Assembly: GCA_000720375.1 (NCBI GenBank)
Contig: JOAA01000003.1
Coordinates: 558,001 to 622,000 of the forward strand
Length of the DNA: 64,000 nt
Direction: 5' to 3'
From: Rhodococcus rhodnii
Lineage (GTDB): Bacteria > Actinomycetota > Actinomycetes > Mycobacteriales > Pseudonocardiaceae
Under the pieces are notes generated by a model. The model saw nothing but the letters and a program-made list of their open reading frames with translations. It had not been told where the DNA came from and searched no databases. Both the position numbers and the translations under genes were made by a program. Below, in pieces: positions 50,210 through 58,498 of the stretch; position 1 is the stretch's first letter, and each line of letters starts with the position of its first letter.

Positions 50210-51117
50210 AGGTCCACCTCCCGGCGCTTCAACACGTGCAGCACCACGGACGACACCACCGCGACGAGCACCAGCATGGTGATCGCCAACGCGGACGAGG
50301 CGCCGGTCTTGTTCTCGGTGAACCCGATCTGGATCACGTTGAACGCGATCGTCGCGGTGGTCCCGAGCCCTGGTCCGCCCGCGGTCAGCACCTGCACGTG
50401 GTCGTAGGCCTTGAACCCGGTGATCAGCAGCATCACCGTGTTCAGGGTCATCGCGGGTGCCAGCATCGGCCAGGTGACCCTGCGAAAGCGCAACCAGGGC
50501 CCGGCACCGTCGATCTCGGCCGCCTCCAACAGGGACTTCGGCACCGTCTGCAGTCCTGCCAGGTACACCACCACGCAGAAACCCAGCATCTGCCACGAGA
50601 TGACGAACCCGATCGTGTACAGCGCGAGATCCGGATCGGACAGCCAGCCGGGCGGGCTGTCGACCCCCAGCTTGCGCAACAGGTTGTTGATCAGGCCGTC
50701 GTCACGCAGCATGGCCATCCAGACCACGCTGACCACAACGGAACTGAGCACGACAGGCACGAAGAACACGCCCCGCAAAGCGTTGTACAGCCAACCGCTG
50801 CGGTCGAGCAGCATCGCCACCGCGACCCCGCCCACGTTCGGCAGGATGACGATGATCAGCGTCAGGATCGTGGTCACCCGCAACGATCGCAGGAACGCGT
50901 CATCCTCAAGCAACGCCAGATAGTTCCGCGCCCCGACGAACTGCGTGCCGGGGTTGAAGATGTCCGCGTTGGTCAGGCTGTAGCCGAAGCTCAAGGCGAT
51001 CGGCGCGAGCACGAAGCAGACGTACACCAACAGTCCCGGCGCCGCGAAGACGATCGGGTAGGCCCAGTCACGTCGTTTTCGCGTGCGGGAGCGTGTTCTT
51101 CGTGCCTGGAGCATCAT
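50206..51117 (-). CDS. sugar ABC transporter permease (MalF type)
   Basis: 303 residues from ATG 51117, overlapping the binding-protein stop (ATGA). Six spans beginning YPIVFAAPGLLVYVCFVLAP; EAA loop PKSLLEAAEIDGAGPWLRFR. It forms the translocation channel with the MalG-type subunit. Confidence 0.92.
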   Translation of the reverse strand: MMLQARRTRSRTRKRRDWAYPIVFAAPGLLVYVCFVLAPIALSFGYSLTNADIFNPGTQFVGARNYLALLEDDAFLRSLRVTTILTLIIVILPNVGGVAVAMLLDRSGWLYNALRGVFFVPVVLSSVVVSVVWMAMLRDDGLINNLLRKLGVDSPPGWLSDPDLALYTIGFVISWQMLGFCVVVYLAGLQTVPKSLLEAAEIDGAGPWLRFRRVTWPMLAPAMTLNTVMLLITGFKAYDHVQVLTAGGPGLGTTATIAFNVIQIGFTENKTGASSALAITMLVLVAVVSSVVLHVLKRREVDL

Positions 51118-52385
51118 CGACCGCCGGCCTTGGCCCATTCCTCGTCGAGCAGCCTGCTCGCCGAGGCGCCGTCTGTGGTTCCGGCGATGATCTGCTGCGC
51201 GATCGCGAAGGCCTTGTCCCCGACGCCAGGCAACAGCGCGTCGTCGCCGGTTTCCACGGTGAAGGCGTTCACCACGGTGCCGGACTTGAGCACGTTCAGG
51301 GTCTCGTTGTAGACCGGGCCCATCGGCGGCGGCTGGTATCCCTTGATCGCGATGATCGCCGCGTCGGTCTTGACCAGAACGTCGTTGTTCGCCGCGTTCT
51401 GGTTGAATTCCAACGCGAACGTCCTGGCCGCGTCGAGGTTCTTGGACTTCGCGTTGACGATCGGACCGCCACCGGTGTACGCGGGCACCACGGTCTTGCC
51501 GTCGTCCGTCGGCCAGGCGAACACGCCGATGTCAAAGGGCGGTTTGTTGGCGTCAGCGGAGGCAGCGAACCACGAACCCATCGGGTACATCGCGCCCTTG
51601 CCGTCCAAAAAGGCCCGTTCGGTGGACGGGTAGTCCCTGGACAGCCCGGCTTTGTCGACGTAGCCGTCGGCGACCAGGTCAGCGAACTTCCGCGTGGCCT
51701 TGGTGAAGGCTGGATCGCTGAAAGTGACTTGCCCGGCACGGCGTTTGACCAGGAAGTCCGGCTGAGTGCGGTAGACGTCCGTACCGACCAAGGCGATCCA
51801 GATGTACCCGGCGGCGAAGGAGTCCTTACCGCCACCGCCGACCACGAACGGGGTGATGCCCTTGGCTTTCAGCTTGGCCGACGCGTCGAGCAACTCGGTG
51901 TACGTCTTGGGAGGCGCGGTGATCCCGGCGTCGGCGAAGAGCTTCTTGTTGTAGTAGACCAACGGCGTTGGCTGTGTGTTGTACGGCAGCTGATAGATCT
52001 TGCCGCCGAGCGGGTTCGACTTCGGGAACTCGTAGTTCTTCAGCTCCTCGTCGCTCCAGGCGTACAGGTTGCCGCTCTCGGCGAACCCCGCGGGCGCGAT
52101 GGCTTGCAGCACGTCGGGCAGCTGGCCCGAAGCGAGCAGTTGCTTGGCGTAGCCGTTGCGCTCCCCGGCACTGGGCGCGACGACCTTCTTGACCACGATG
52201 TCCGGGTGTTCGTCGGTGACGCGCTTGATCGCGTCGTCCCAGTACTGCGGCGTCAGGTTCGGCGTCTCGAAGACCAGAAAGGAGATCTCCTTCTTGCCGC
52301 CCGTGGCCGGTGACTGGCTGCCCGCCGGCGCGCACCCGGCGATCGCGAGCGCCGCGACCACGCCGAGACAGAGTGCCTGCTTCAT
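51114..52385 (-). CDS. sugar ABC transporter substrate-binding lipoprotein
   Basis: 423 residues from ATG 52385 (GGGAGA ribosome site). Lipobox AIAGC gives a lipid-anchored mature protein. The family-1 solute-binding fold is clear: SFLVFETPNLTPQYWDDAIK, LPYNTQPTPLVYYNKKLFAD, GKGAMYPMGSWFAASA. First gene of the operon that ends with the glycosidase. An AT-rich palindrome lies 27 bp upstream. Confidence 0.92.
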   Translation of the reverse strand: MKQALCLGVVAALAIAGCAPAGSQSPATGGKKEISFLVFETPNLTPQYWDDAIKRVTDEHPDIVVKKVVAPSAGERNGYAKQLLASGQLPDVLQAIAPAGFAESGNLYAWSDEELKNYEFPKSNPLGGKIYQLPYNTQPTPLVYYNKKLFADAGITAPPKTYTELLDASAKLKAKGITPFVVGGGGKDSFAAGYIWIALVGTDVYRTQPDFLVKRRAGQVTFSDPAFTKATRKFADLVADGYVDKAGLSRDYPSTERAFLDGKGAMYPMGSWFAASADANKPPFDIGVFAWPTDDGKTVVPAYTGGGPIVNAKSKNLDAARTFALEFNQNAANNDVLVKTDAAIIAIKGYQPPPMGPVYNETLNVLKSGTVVNAFTVETGDDALLPGVGDKAFAIAQQIIAGTTDGASASRLLDEEWAKAGGR

Positions 52386-52411
52386 CGGTTCTCCCTGGTC
52401 CAAGGGCCGAG

Positions 52412-52441
52412 AATTATTTAATCAAAGGTTGTTTAATAATT
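52412..52441. promoter_or_regulatory. AT-rich palindromic operator between the sugar operon and the ROK regulator
   Basis: AATTATTTAATCAA (52412-52425) and TTGTTTAATAATT (52429-52441) form an imperfect palindrome around AGG. Its AT content stands out sharply from the flanks. Position between divergent promoters fits a ROK repressor site. Confidence 0.7.
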
Positions 52442-52497
52442 GCTGACTGTCTAGCATCGACCAGGACCGGCTGGCAAGCCCCACCATGAGGAGTCGT

Positions 52498-53595
52498 ATG
52501 GTCAAGCGATCGGGAGCGGATCCGTCCCTGCTGCGCCGGCTCAACGTCGCCGCGGTGATCCGGTCGCTGTACGAGACCGACGAACTGACGCTCACCGAAC
52601 TGGTGAACGCCAGCGAACTGTCCCGCCCCACGGTCGAAGAGATCGCCGCCGACCTTCAGTCGCAGGGCCTCATCGAGGAGGTCGTGCCGGACGCGGACGC
52701 GCCGCGTCCAGTCGGCCGTCCCGCCAAACGCTTCCGGTTCCGGGCCGGCGCGGGGCACCTGGCAGGCGTGGACATCGGGCCGCACAAGATCCTGTGTCTG
52801 GTCAGTGACTTGCGCGGGAAGATCGTGGCCAGCGCACGCGCGGACGTCACCCCGTCGATGAGCGCCACCGAGCGGCTGGCGGCGGCCAAATCCCTTGTCG
52901 CACGGACTGCTCGTGGCCGGTCAAGGCTGTGGGCGGCCGGCGTCGGCACCACCGGTGTGGTCTCGGCGGGCAAGGTCGTGATCTCCGACCGGCTGCCGAA
53001 CTGGCAGGGCGTGGACCTGGTCGCCGGGCTCGGCGCAGGCAAGTCCTATCCCGTCTTCGCGGGCAACGACACCAAGCTCGCAACCCTCGCCGAACACTGG
53101 CGCGGCGCCGCACGAGACGCTGATGACGTCGTCTACCTGCTGATCGGCCGGAGCATCTCGCTAGGTCTGCTGTTGGGCGGCAAGTTGCACGCGGGGTACA
53201 ACGGCGCGGCCGGTGAGATCGGCGTGCTGCGTGACGTCGGCTGGTACACCGCGCTTGATCGCGTTCGCGAGTACGGCGCCGAGAAACTCTTTGATGCGGC
53301 GCGGCAAGGTGATTCGGAGGCCAACGCGATCGTCGCCGCTTTCGTTGCCGACCTCGCCACCGGTGTCGCCGCGACCGTGCTGACCGTCGATCCGCAGTTG
53401 GTGGTGATCGGCGGCGGGCTGTCCCAAGCCGGATCGATGCTCGCCGAACCGCTGCACGCCGAACTGGCCCGCCTGTGCCTGTTCCCCGTGCGCGTCGAAA
53501 CCTCCGTCCTCGGCGACGAATCGGTAGCGCTCGGCGCGGTCCGGCTGGCCCTCGATCACGTGACGACCGAGTTGTTCAGCGTGGTGGAGCACTGA
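52498..53595 (+). CDS. ROK family transcriptional regulator
   Basis: 365 residues from ATG 52498, chosen for GAGGAG just upstream (ATG 52486 is in frame). N-terminal winged helix LTELVNASELSRPTVEEIAA with DLQSQGLIEEV; the sugar-kinase-like ROK domain has LAGVDIGPHKILCLVSDLRG, VFAGNDTKLATLAEHW and GYNGAAGEIGVL. The usual zinc CxCGxxGC motif is missing, as in several ROK repressors. It probably senses the sugar of the divergent operon and releases the AT-rich operator (inference). Confidence 0.9.
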   Translation: MVKRSGADPSLLRRLNVAAVIRSLYETDELTLTELVNASELSRPTVEEIAADLQSQGLIEEVVPDADAPRPVGRPAKRFRFRAGAGHLAGVDIGPHKILCLVSDLRGKIVASARADVTPSMSATERLAAAKSLVARTARGRSRLWAAGVGTTGVVSAGKVVISDRLPNWQGVDLVAGLGAGKSYPVFAGNDTKLATLAEHWRGAARDADDVVYLLIGRSISLGLLLGGKLHAGYNGAAGEIGVLRDVGWYTALDRVREYGAEKLFDAARQGDSEANAIVAAFVADLATGVAATVLTVDPQLVVIGGGLSQAGSMLAEPLHAELARLCLFPVRVETSVLGDESVALGAVRLALDHVTTELFSVVEH

Positions 53596-53599
53596 CCAT

Positions 53600-53647
53600 C
53601 CCCGTCCTGATCGGCCCTTCCCCTGCCACGGATCGATCAGGACGGGG
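53600..53647 (+). terminator. terminator of the ROK gene
   Basis: CCCCGTCCTGATCG (53600-53613) and CGATCAGGACGGGG (53634-53647) form a perfect 14-bp stem, followed by TTTCCCTGTT, 5 bp after the stop codon. Confidence 0.85.
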
Positions 53648-53830
53648 TTTCCCTGTTATCCCGCTGGGCCGAATGCCGCATTGACGGGTTCCACAGTTAC
53701 CAGTTGTATCGAAACGTCTACACGTAGGCATATTTCTATCCCTGCACACAGTCATCTGGTGGCTGTCTGAGATCCGGCGTGCCCGCTGTTGTTTCCCCCT
53801 GCCCGGGTACGCCTCGGGAGGACACGGCTG

Positions 53831-55345
53831 ATGAATCGCAAGCGAGCGAGCCTGGCCCTGACCGCCAGTCTCGCCATGGTGCTCACGGCATTGGCGCAAC
53901 CCGCTCAAGCCGAAGAACTCGTTGCCACGCGTGCGGCCGATCGCGCGGGCGTGGCGTTGGCCCAGAGCCCGGACGAGGCATTCCAGCGCTCTGCCACCGT
54001 ATTGGGTGGCGCTGGGCTGTTTTACTCGTCCTACCAACGGACCTACCGTGGTCTTGAGGTCGTCGGCGGTGACGCGGTGGTCGTCACCGATGGCCAGGGG
54101 CGTGTGCACGATCGCGTCACCGCGGATACCGCACGGATCAACGTGGACACCCGGCCCACGTTGTCCGCCAACGCTGCCAGGGACATCGCACTGAAGCACT
54201 TGTCCGTTGTGGACAAGGCGACCGAGCGCTTGGTCGTACTCGCGGGCGAGCGGCCCGCGTTGGCTTACGAAGTCGTTCTGACCGGATGGGCCGCCGAGCA
54301 AGTGCCGAGCGTGCTGCACGTGTTCGTCGATGCCAGGACGGGTACGGTCCTCGACAGCTGGGACGAGGTCAAAGCCGGGACTGGCAACAGCTTCTACAAC
54401 GGCAACCCGGTGACGATCAACACCCAGCAGAGCGGCAGCACGTTCTCGACCATCGACCCGACGCGCAGCGGCATCCGGTGCGGCCGCTCCAGCAATCAGC
54501 AGGTGTTCACCGGAGCCGATGACAACTGGGGCAACGGGTCCGGCACCGACCTGGAGACAGCCTGCGTCGATGCCCTCTACGGCGTGCAGAAGAAGTGGGA
54601 CATGCTGCGGACCTGGCTTGGCCGCAACGGGATCAACGGCAACGGCGGCGGATTCCCCGCTTACGTCGGGCTTTCCGCGGTGAACGCGTTCTGGAACGGC
54701 AGTGCGGCCTCGTTCGGCCGGTCGCAGGACGGGCAGCGCCAGGTTGTGCCGATGGATGTTGTGGCGCATGAGTTCGGCCACGGCATCTTCCAGTTCACGC
54801 CCGGTGGTTCCGGCGGTGGCGGCAACGAGAAGGGCGGCCTGAACGAGTCGACCGGTGACATCTTCGGCGCGCTGACCGAACACTTCGCCAACAACCCGAA
54901 CGACCCGCCGGACTACCAGGTCGGTGAAGAGGTCAACCTGGTCGGCAACGGCGCGATCCGGTTCATGTACCAGCCTTCGCTGCGCAACCACCCGAACTGC
55001 TACAGCTCGTCCATCCCGACCACGCCGGTGCACGCGGCGGCCGGCCCGCAGAACCACTGGTTCTACCTGCTCGCCGAGGGCAGCAACCCCGGCGGCGGCA
55101 AGCCGGTCAGCCCGACGTGCAACAACTCCACCGTCGTCGGCATCGGAATCCAGAAGGCGGGCCAGATCTTCTACAACGGCCTGCTGCGCAAGGTCACCAC
55201 GTGGACCCACGCCCGCGCGCGGGTCGCCACCCTGCAGTCGGCCAAGGCCCTGTTCCCGGGCAGCTGCACCGAATTCAACGCGACCAAGGCCGCCTGGGCC
55301 GCGGTGAGCGTTCCGGCACAGGCAGGCGAACCCGCTTGCCCGTGA
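53831..55345 (+). CDS. secreted M4 (thermolysin-type) metalloprotease
   Basis: 504 residues from ATG 53831 (GGGAGGA upstream). Signal peptide ends QPAQAEE; residues about 30-190 are an FTP/PepSY propeptide (TYRGLEVVGGDAVVVTDGQG). The zinc site is HEFGH (His313, His317) with Glu339 in GGLNESTGDIFGAL, and the second active-site His lies in NHWFYLLAEGSNPGG. Length and order match actinomycete neutral proteases. Cysteine pairs suggest disulfides in the mature enzyme. Confidence 0.93.
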   Translation: MNRKRASLALTASLAMVLTALAQPAQAEELVATRAADRAGVALAQSPDEAFQRSATVLGGAGLFYSSYQRTYRGLEVVGGDAVVVTDGQGRVHDRVTADTARINVDTRPTLSANAARDIALKHLSVVDKATERLVVLAGERPALAYEVVLTGWAAEQVPSVLHVFVDARTGTVLDSWDEVKAGTGNSFYNGNPVTINTQQSGSTFSTIDPTRSGIRCGRSSNQQVFTGADDNWGNGSGTDLETACVDALYGVQKKWDMLRTWLGRNGINGNGGGFPAYVGLSAVNAFWNGSAASFGRSQDGQRQVVPMDVVAHEFGHGIFQFTPGGSGGGGNEKGGLNESTGDIFGALTEHFANNPNDPPDYQVGEEVNLVGNGAIRFMYQPSLRNHPNCYSSSIPTTPVHAAAGPQNHWFYLLAEGSNPGGGKPVSPTCNNSTVVGIGIQKAGQIFYNGLLRKVTTWTHARARVATLQSAKALFPGSCTEFNATKAAWAAVSVPAQAGEPACP

Positions 55346-55387
55346 CGTGATCAGGTGGTGGCGGGCACCTGTCCGCCACCACGGATC
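55345..55387. terminator. bidirectional hairpin between the protease and the reductase pseudogene
   Basis: GTGATC (55345-55350) pairs with GATCAC (55382-55387) and GTGGTGGCGG with CCGCCACCAC inside. It starts on the last base of the protease gene. Confidence 0.75.
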
Positions 55388-56099
55388 ACTTCCACCAGAC
55401 TGGCAAAGCTCTCCGCACCGCTCCCGGCCTCGATGCCGCGCGCCGTCAGCGAGTGGATCAGCCGGGGCAACGCCGGGTCCAGCCCGCGTTGCTCGGTCGC
55501 TACGATCAGATGCCGCATCAGCGGCTCGTCCAGTTCGAGCCATTCCTCGTCACCGGGATAGCTGCCGGCATCGATCTGGCCGGCGTAGTCGTCAATGACA
55601 TCGGCGACCGTGCTCTTCAGCCACCGCGTCAGCAGCGGCGTGAACGTCCTGGCCTCGACGTTCAGCAGGGCCGCCGACTGCAGGTATCCGATCAGCGTGG
55701 CCCAGGCGAAGTTCAGCATCGCCGCGTCGTAGAGCGATGCCGTCGCTGGATCCGGCCCGAGGTACGTGGCCGAACCAAGCCGGGCAAGGGTTTCTCGTGC
55801 CGCGCGAAGACTTCCGGAGATCCACTGTAGACAAGGACCGTCTCCGCCCTGCCGACGTGTTCCGGGTGCGCCATCAACGCACCGTCGAGATACCTGCCAG
55901 GAAACCGTTTCGCCGCTTCGATGGCCTCTTCGGTCGTACCGGACGTGAGGTTCACGATGTCCGGCCCGGCAGGCACGTCCGGGACCGCGGAGTAGTCCTC
56001 GGCACAGACGACCACCAGATCCGCTTGTCCGACCACAGGATCCAAGGCATTCGCGATCGCCTTGGCACGGGGGTTCGCCCCGATCACTTTCGTTCGCAC
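55351..56099 (-). pseudogene. NAD(P)-dependent imine-reductase-like oxidoreductase, truncated and frameshifted
   Basis: From GTG 56099 the frame reads QADLVVVCAEDYSAVPDVPA, NLTSGTTEEAIEAAK and YLDGALMAHPEHVGRAETVL, the Rossmann half of a 3-hydroxyisobutyrate-dehydrogenase/imine-reductase relative. The first GxGxxG strand is missing, so the 5' end is deleted. Near 55800 the frame shifts; the right frame continues ETLARLGSATYLGPDPA, LYDAAMLNFAWATLIGYLQS and TPLLTRWLKSTVADVIDDYA, ending EVIRGGGQVPATT. A single missing base explains the shift. It is probably dead, though the two lesions should be confirmed in the reads. Confidence 0.78.
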
Positions 56100-56101
56100 C
56101 T

Positions 56102-56120
56102 AACTTACATTATGTAGGTT
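56102..56120. promoter_or_regulatory. palindromic operator between the TetR gene and the reductase pseudogene
   Basis: AACTTACATTATGTAGGTT is a 19-bp palindrome with one mismatch, size and shape typical of TetR operators. It overlaps the TetR stop codon and ends 3 bp before the pseudogene start. Confidence 0.65.
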
Positions 56121-56679
56121 AACCGGCCGCCGCAAGCCTCTTGACGATCAAGCTCGCCGTCGCGATCGCGTCGGCACGGGTGATCCGCTGGTCCGCCGCG
56201 GCCCGGGCGAGACCGTCGACCGCGCTGAGCATTCCGGTCAACGCCGGCAAGTCCAGGCGCGCGAACGGTTCGAGAGCAGCGGCGAACTCCGCGATGTAGA
56301 AGTCCCGCGACTCGCGCAGCACCTTCCGTGTTTCCGGGCTCCCGGCGAGCGCGGCGAAGACCTCCTCGCACTCCTCCCCCGCGTCAACGACACCATCGAC
56401 ATACGCGGTGGTCAGCACCGACGCGACCGCGCCGAGAGACCGGGCCCGTTGCCCCAACGCCTGCCTCATCGCCGCCACGATCCGCTGGTCATAGTCGCGA
56501 TACAGCTCGACCAGCAGACCCTCCCGGGTTCCGAAGTGGTCGTACACCACCGGCCGGGTCACGCCCGCTTTCTCCGCGAGTGTGACCAGCGTCAAGGCGT
56601 TGGTTCCCTCGGCACGGATGATCTCCATCGCCGAGTCCAGCAACTGCCTCCGCCGGTCCGCACGGCTCAACCTGCCCAT
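56119..56679 (-). CDS. TetR family transcriptional regulator
   Basis: 186 residues from ATG 56679. HTH in residues 10-55: RRQLLDSAMEIIRAEGTNAL, LVTLAEKAGVTRPVVYDHFG, TREGLLVELYRDYD. The ligand-binding domain is intact to the end. It probably controls the oxidoreductase downstream through the palindrome at its own 3' end; since that gene is broken, the regulator may now be without its main target or control others. Confidence 0.9.
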   Translation of the reverse strand: MGRLSRADRRRQLLDSAMEIIRAEGTNALTLVTLAEKAGVTRPVVYDHFGTREGLLVELYRDYDQRIVAAMRQALGQRARSLGAVASVLTTAYVDGVVDAGEECEEVFAALAGSPETRKVLRESRDFYIAEFAAALEPFARLDLPALTGMLSAVDGLARAAADQRITRADAIATASLIVKRLAAAG

Positions 56680-56845
56680 GCGTCCATTTAGCCACAGTCT
56701 CCGATTCCCGTTTGCGTCTCGGCCGGCGAGTGGGTAGCCTCGCAGTATCTCCCTCCTGTGGATGCAGGCGGACCGCCGCCCACGGAGAGTCTTTTCACCC
56801 CTTCGCCGGACGAGTTTCCCGGCACACCCACACCTAGGAACAACC

Positions 56846-57901
56846 ATGCACGAAATCACCGGAATTCTGGACATTGTGGACAGAGGAGCGCACCTCCGAG
56901 TGGAGGGGTACCTGCCTGGTCGCGACGATGTCCAAGTCCCCATCGGACTGGTCCGCGAACACGGAATGCGCCGTGGCGACACTGTCTCGGGCGTCGCCGA
57001 CGGCCGCAAACTGGCCGAAGTCTCGCTGGTCAACGGCCAATCCCCACGACCGCGCCCGGAATTCGCCGACCTCGTCACAGTCCATCCTCAGCAACGCCTC
57101 CGCCTGGAGACCGAGCCGCATCTGTTGGCGACGCGCGCGCTGGACTTGCTGATGCCTGTCGGCAAGGGACAACGCGCGCTGATCGTCGCGCCGCCCAAGG
57201 CGGGCAAAACCACTGTGCTGCAGTCGATCGCGCACGGGATCGCGAAGAACCACCCGGAGTGCCACCAGATGCTGGTGCTGATCGGCGAACGTCCCGAGGA
57301 GGTCACCGATTTCGCCAGGGCCGTGCCCGGTGAGGTGATCGCCGCGACGTTCGACCAGCCACCACGGGAGCACGTCGCGATCGCCGAACTGGCCGTCGAA
57401 CGAGCCAAACGCCTGGCCGAAGCGGGTCAGGACGTCGTCATCATCATGGATTCACTGACTCGGCTGGGGCGTGCGTACAACCTCGCCGCACCGACATCCG
57501 GCCGTACCTTGACCGGCGGTGTCGACTCGGGCGCCCTGGTCCAGCCCAAACGTTTGCTCGGCGCGGCTCGTAACCTCGAAAAGGGCGGCTCGGTCACCAT
57601 CTTCGCCACGGCCTTGGTGGACACGGGTTCGGTCGGCGACAGCGTGATGTTCGAGGAATACAAGGCGACCGGCAACGCCGAGGTCCGATTGGACCGCGCC
57701 ATCGCGAACAAACGCATCTACCCGGCGATCGATCACAGCCAAACCAGTACCCGCCGGGAGGATCTGCTGCTCACTCCGTTTGAAAGCGCCACCACTCACC
57801 TGTTGCGCCGCGCCTTGCACGGCCGCGACATCACTGTGCTGCTTGATGGTTTGCGCCGCACTCAGACAAACGCGGATTTCTTGCAGCAGTTGCGCAAGTA
57901 G
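56846..57901 (+). CDS. short Rho-type transcription termination factor (paralogue)
   Basis: 351 residues from ATG 56846. The N-terminal 65 residues are a cut-down RNA-binding cold-shock-like domain (EITGILDIVDRGAHLRVEGY, IGLVREHGMRRGDTVSGV). The RecA-type motor is complete: P-loop IVAPPKAGKTTVLQSIAHGI near residue 115, VVIIMDSLTRLGRAYNLAAP, GGVDSGALVQPKRLLGAARN (the secondary RNA-binding Q/R-loop region) and TGNAEVRLDRAIANKRIYPA. The housekeeping Rho of actinobacteria is far longer with an acidic/basic insert that is absent here, so this is a second, minimal Rho. It may act on selected transcripts or be a Rho poison (inference). Confidence 0.88.
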   Translation: MHEITGILDIVDRGAHLRVEGYLPGRDDVQVPIGLVREHGMRRGDTVSGVADGRKLAEVSLVNGQSPRPRPEFADLVTVHPQQRLRLETEPHLLATRALDLLMPVGKGQRALIVAPPKAGKTTVLQSIAHGIAKNHPECHQMLVLIGERPEEVTDFARAVPGEVIAATFDQPPREHVAIAELAVERAKRLAEAGQDVVIIMDSLTRLGRAYNLAAPTSGRTLTGGVDSGALVQPKRLLGAARNLEKGGSVTIFATALVDTGSVGDSVMFEEYKATGNAEVRLDRAIANKRIYPAIDHSQTSTRREDLLLTPFESATTHLLRRALHGRDITVLLDGLRRTQTNADFLQQLRK

Positions 57902-57910
57902 AATGGCCAC

Positions 57911-58498
57911 ATGCACCTGGGTGGCACACCGTCGTGGCGTGTGGGTTACGGCAGCTCGCTGGCCGTCGACTTCGCCCTGTTCATCCGGGACACTCTTGCC
58001 CTGTCCGTGGACACCAGGCCGCATGTGCCAAGCCTCGAACCAGTCTTGCCCGTCGCCGTTCCCGACGGCGTCGACCGGGCCGCGATCGAGGCGGAATGGC
58101 CCGGCTGGTGGGACGATGTTCTCGAGTGGGCCCGCGAGGAAGTACCGGCCCAGCAAGCGCTGACCATGGCGCCGATGGTGGAAACCGCACCCGCGTTGGC
58201 CAATCGGCCTGCTTTGCGCGCGGCCGTCGCGGCACTGACCGTTCCCGCGGCGCGATACCACGCCGAGGTGAGCAAAACCTTTGTCTCGTCACCACTTCCG
58301 ATCAACGACGTGGTCCAGTCGGTTGAGCGGGAGCTCGGCAGGCCAGTGCGGCCGTTCAGCCTGGTGATCACTCAGGTCCGGGTGTCCGAACCGATGTGGG
58401 AACCACTCACCGAGACACACGTGCTTGCGTCGCACCGGTTCACGGACTCCAACGCCGTGGTCCCGGCGCTTCACGAGATCATCTCGCCGCTGGCCTGA
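57911..58498 (+). CDS. hypothetical protein
   Basis: 195 residues starting 9 bp after the rho paralogue and so probably co-transcribed. Tryptophan-rich centre EAEWPGWWDDVLEWAREEVP, then a C-terminal part with HAEVSKTFVSSPLPIN and ERELGRPVRPFSLVITQVRV. No known family, signal or membrane span. The last 28 bp overlap the GlxA-type gene on the other strand. Confidence 0.7.
   Translation: MHLGGTPSWRVGYGSSLAVDFALFIRDTLALSVDTRPHVPSLEPVLPVAVPDGVDRAAIEAEWPGWWDDVLEWAREEVPAQQALTMAPMVETAPALANRPALRAAVAALTVPAARYHAEVSKTFVSSPLPINDVVQSVERELGRPVRPFSLVITQVRVSEPMWEPLTETHVLASHRFTDSNAVVPALHEIISPLA

Noticed and set aside
52486..52497. Upstream ATG as the ROK start
   Set aside because: The purine-rich GAGGAG between the two ATGs fits as ribosome site for ATG 52498, while ATG 52486 has none; the choice is not certain.
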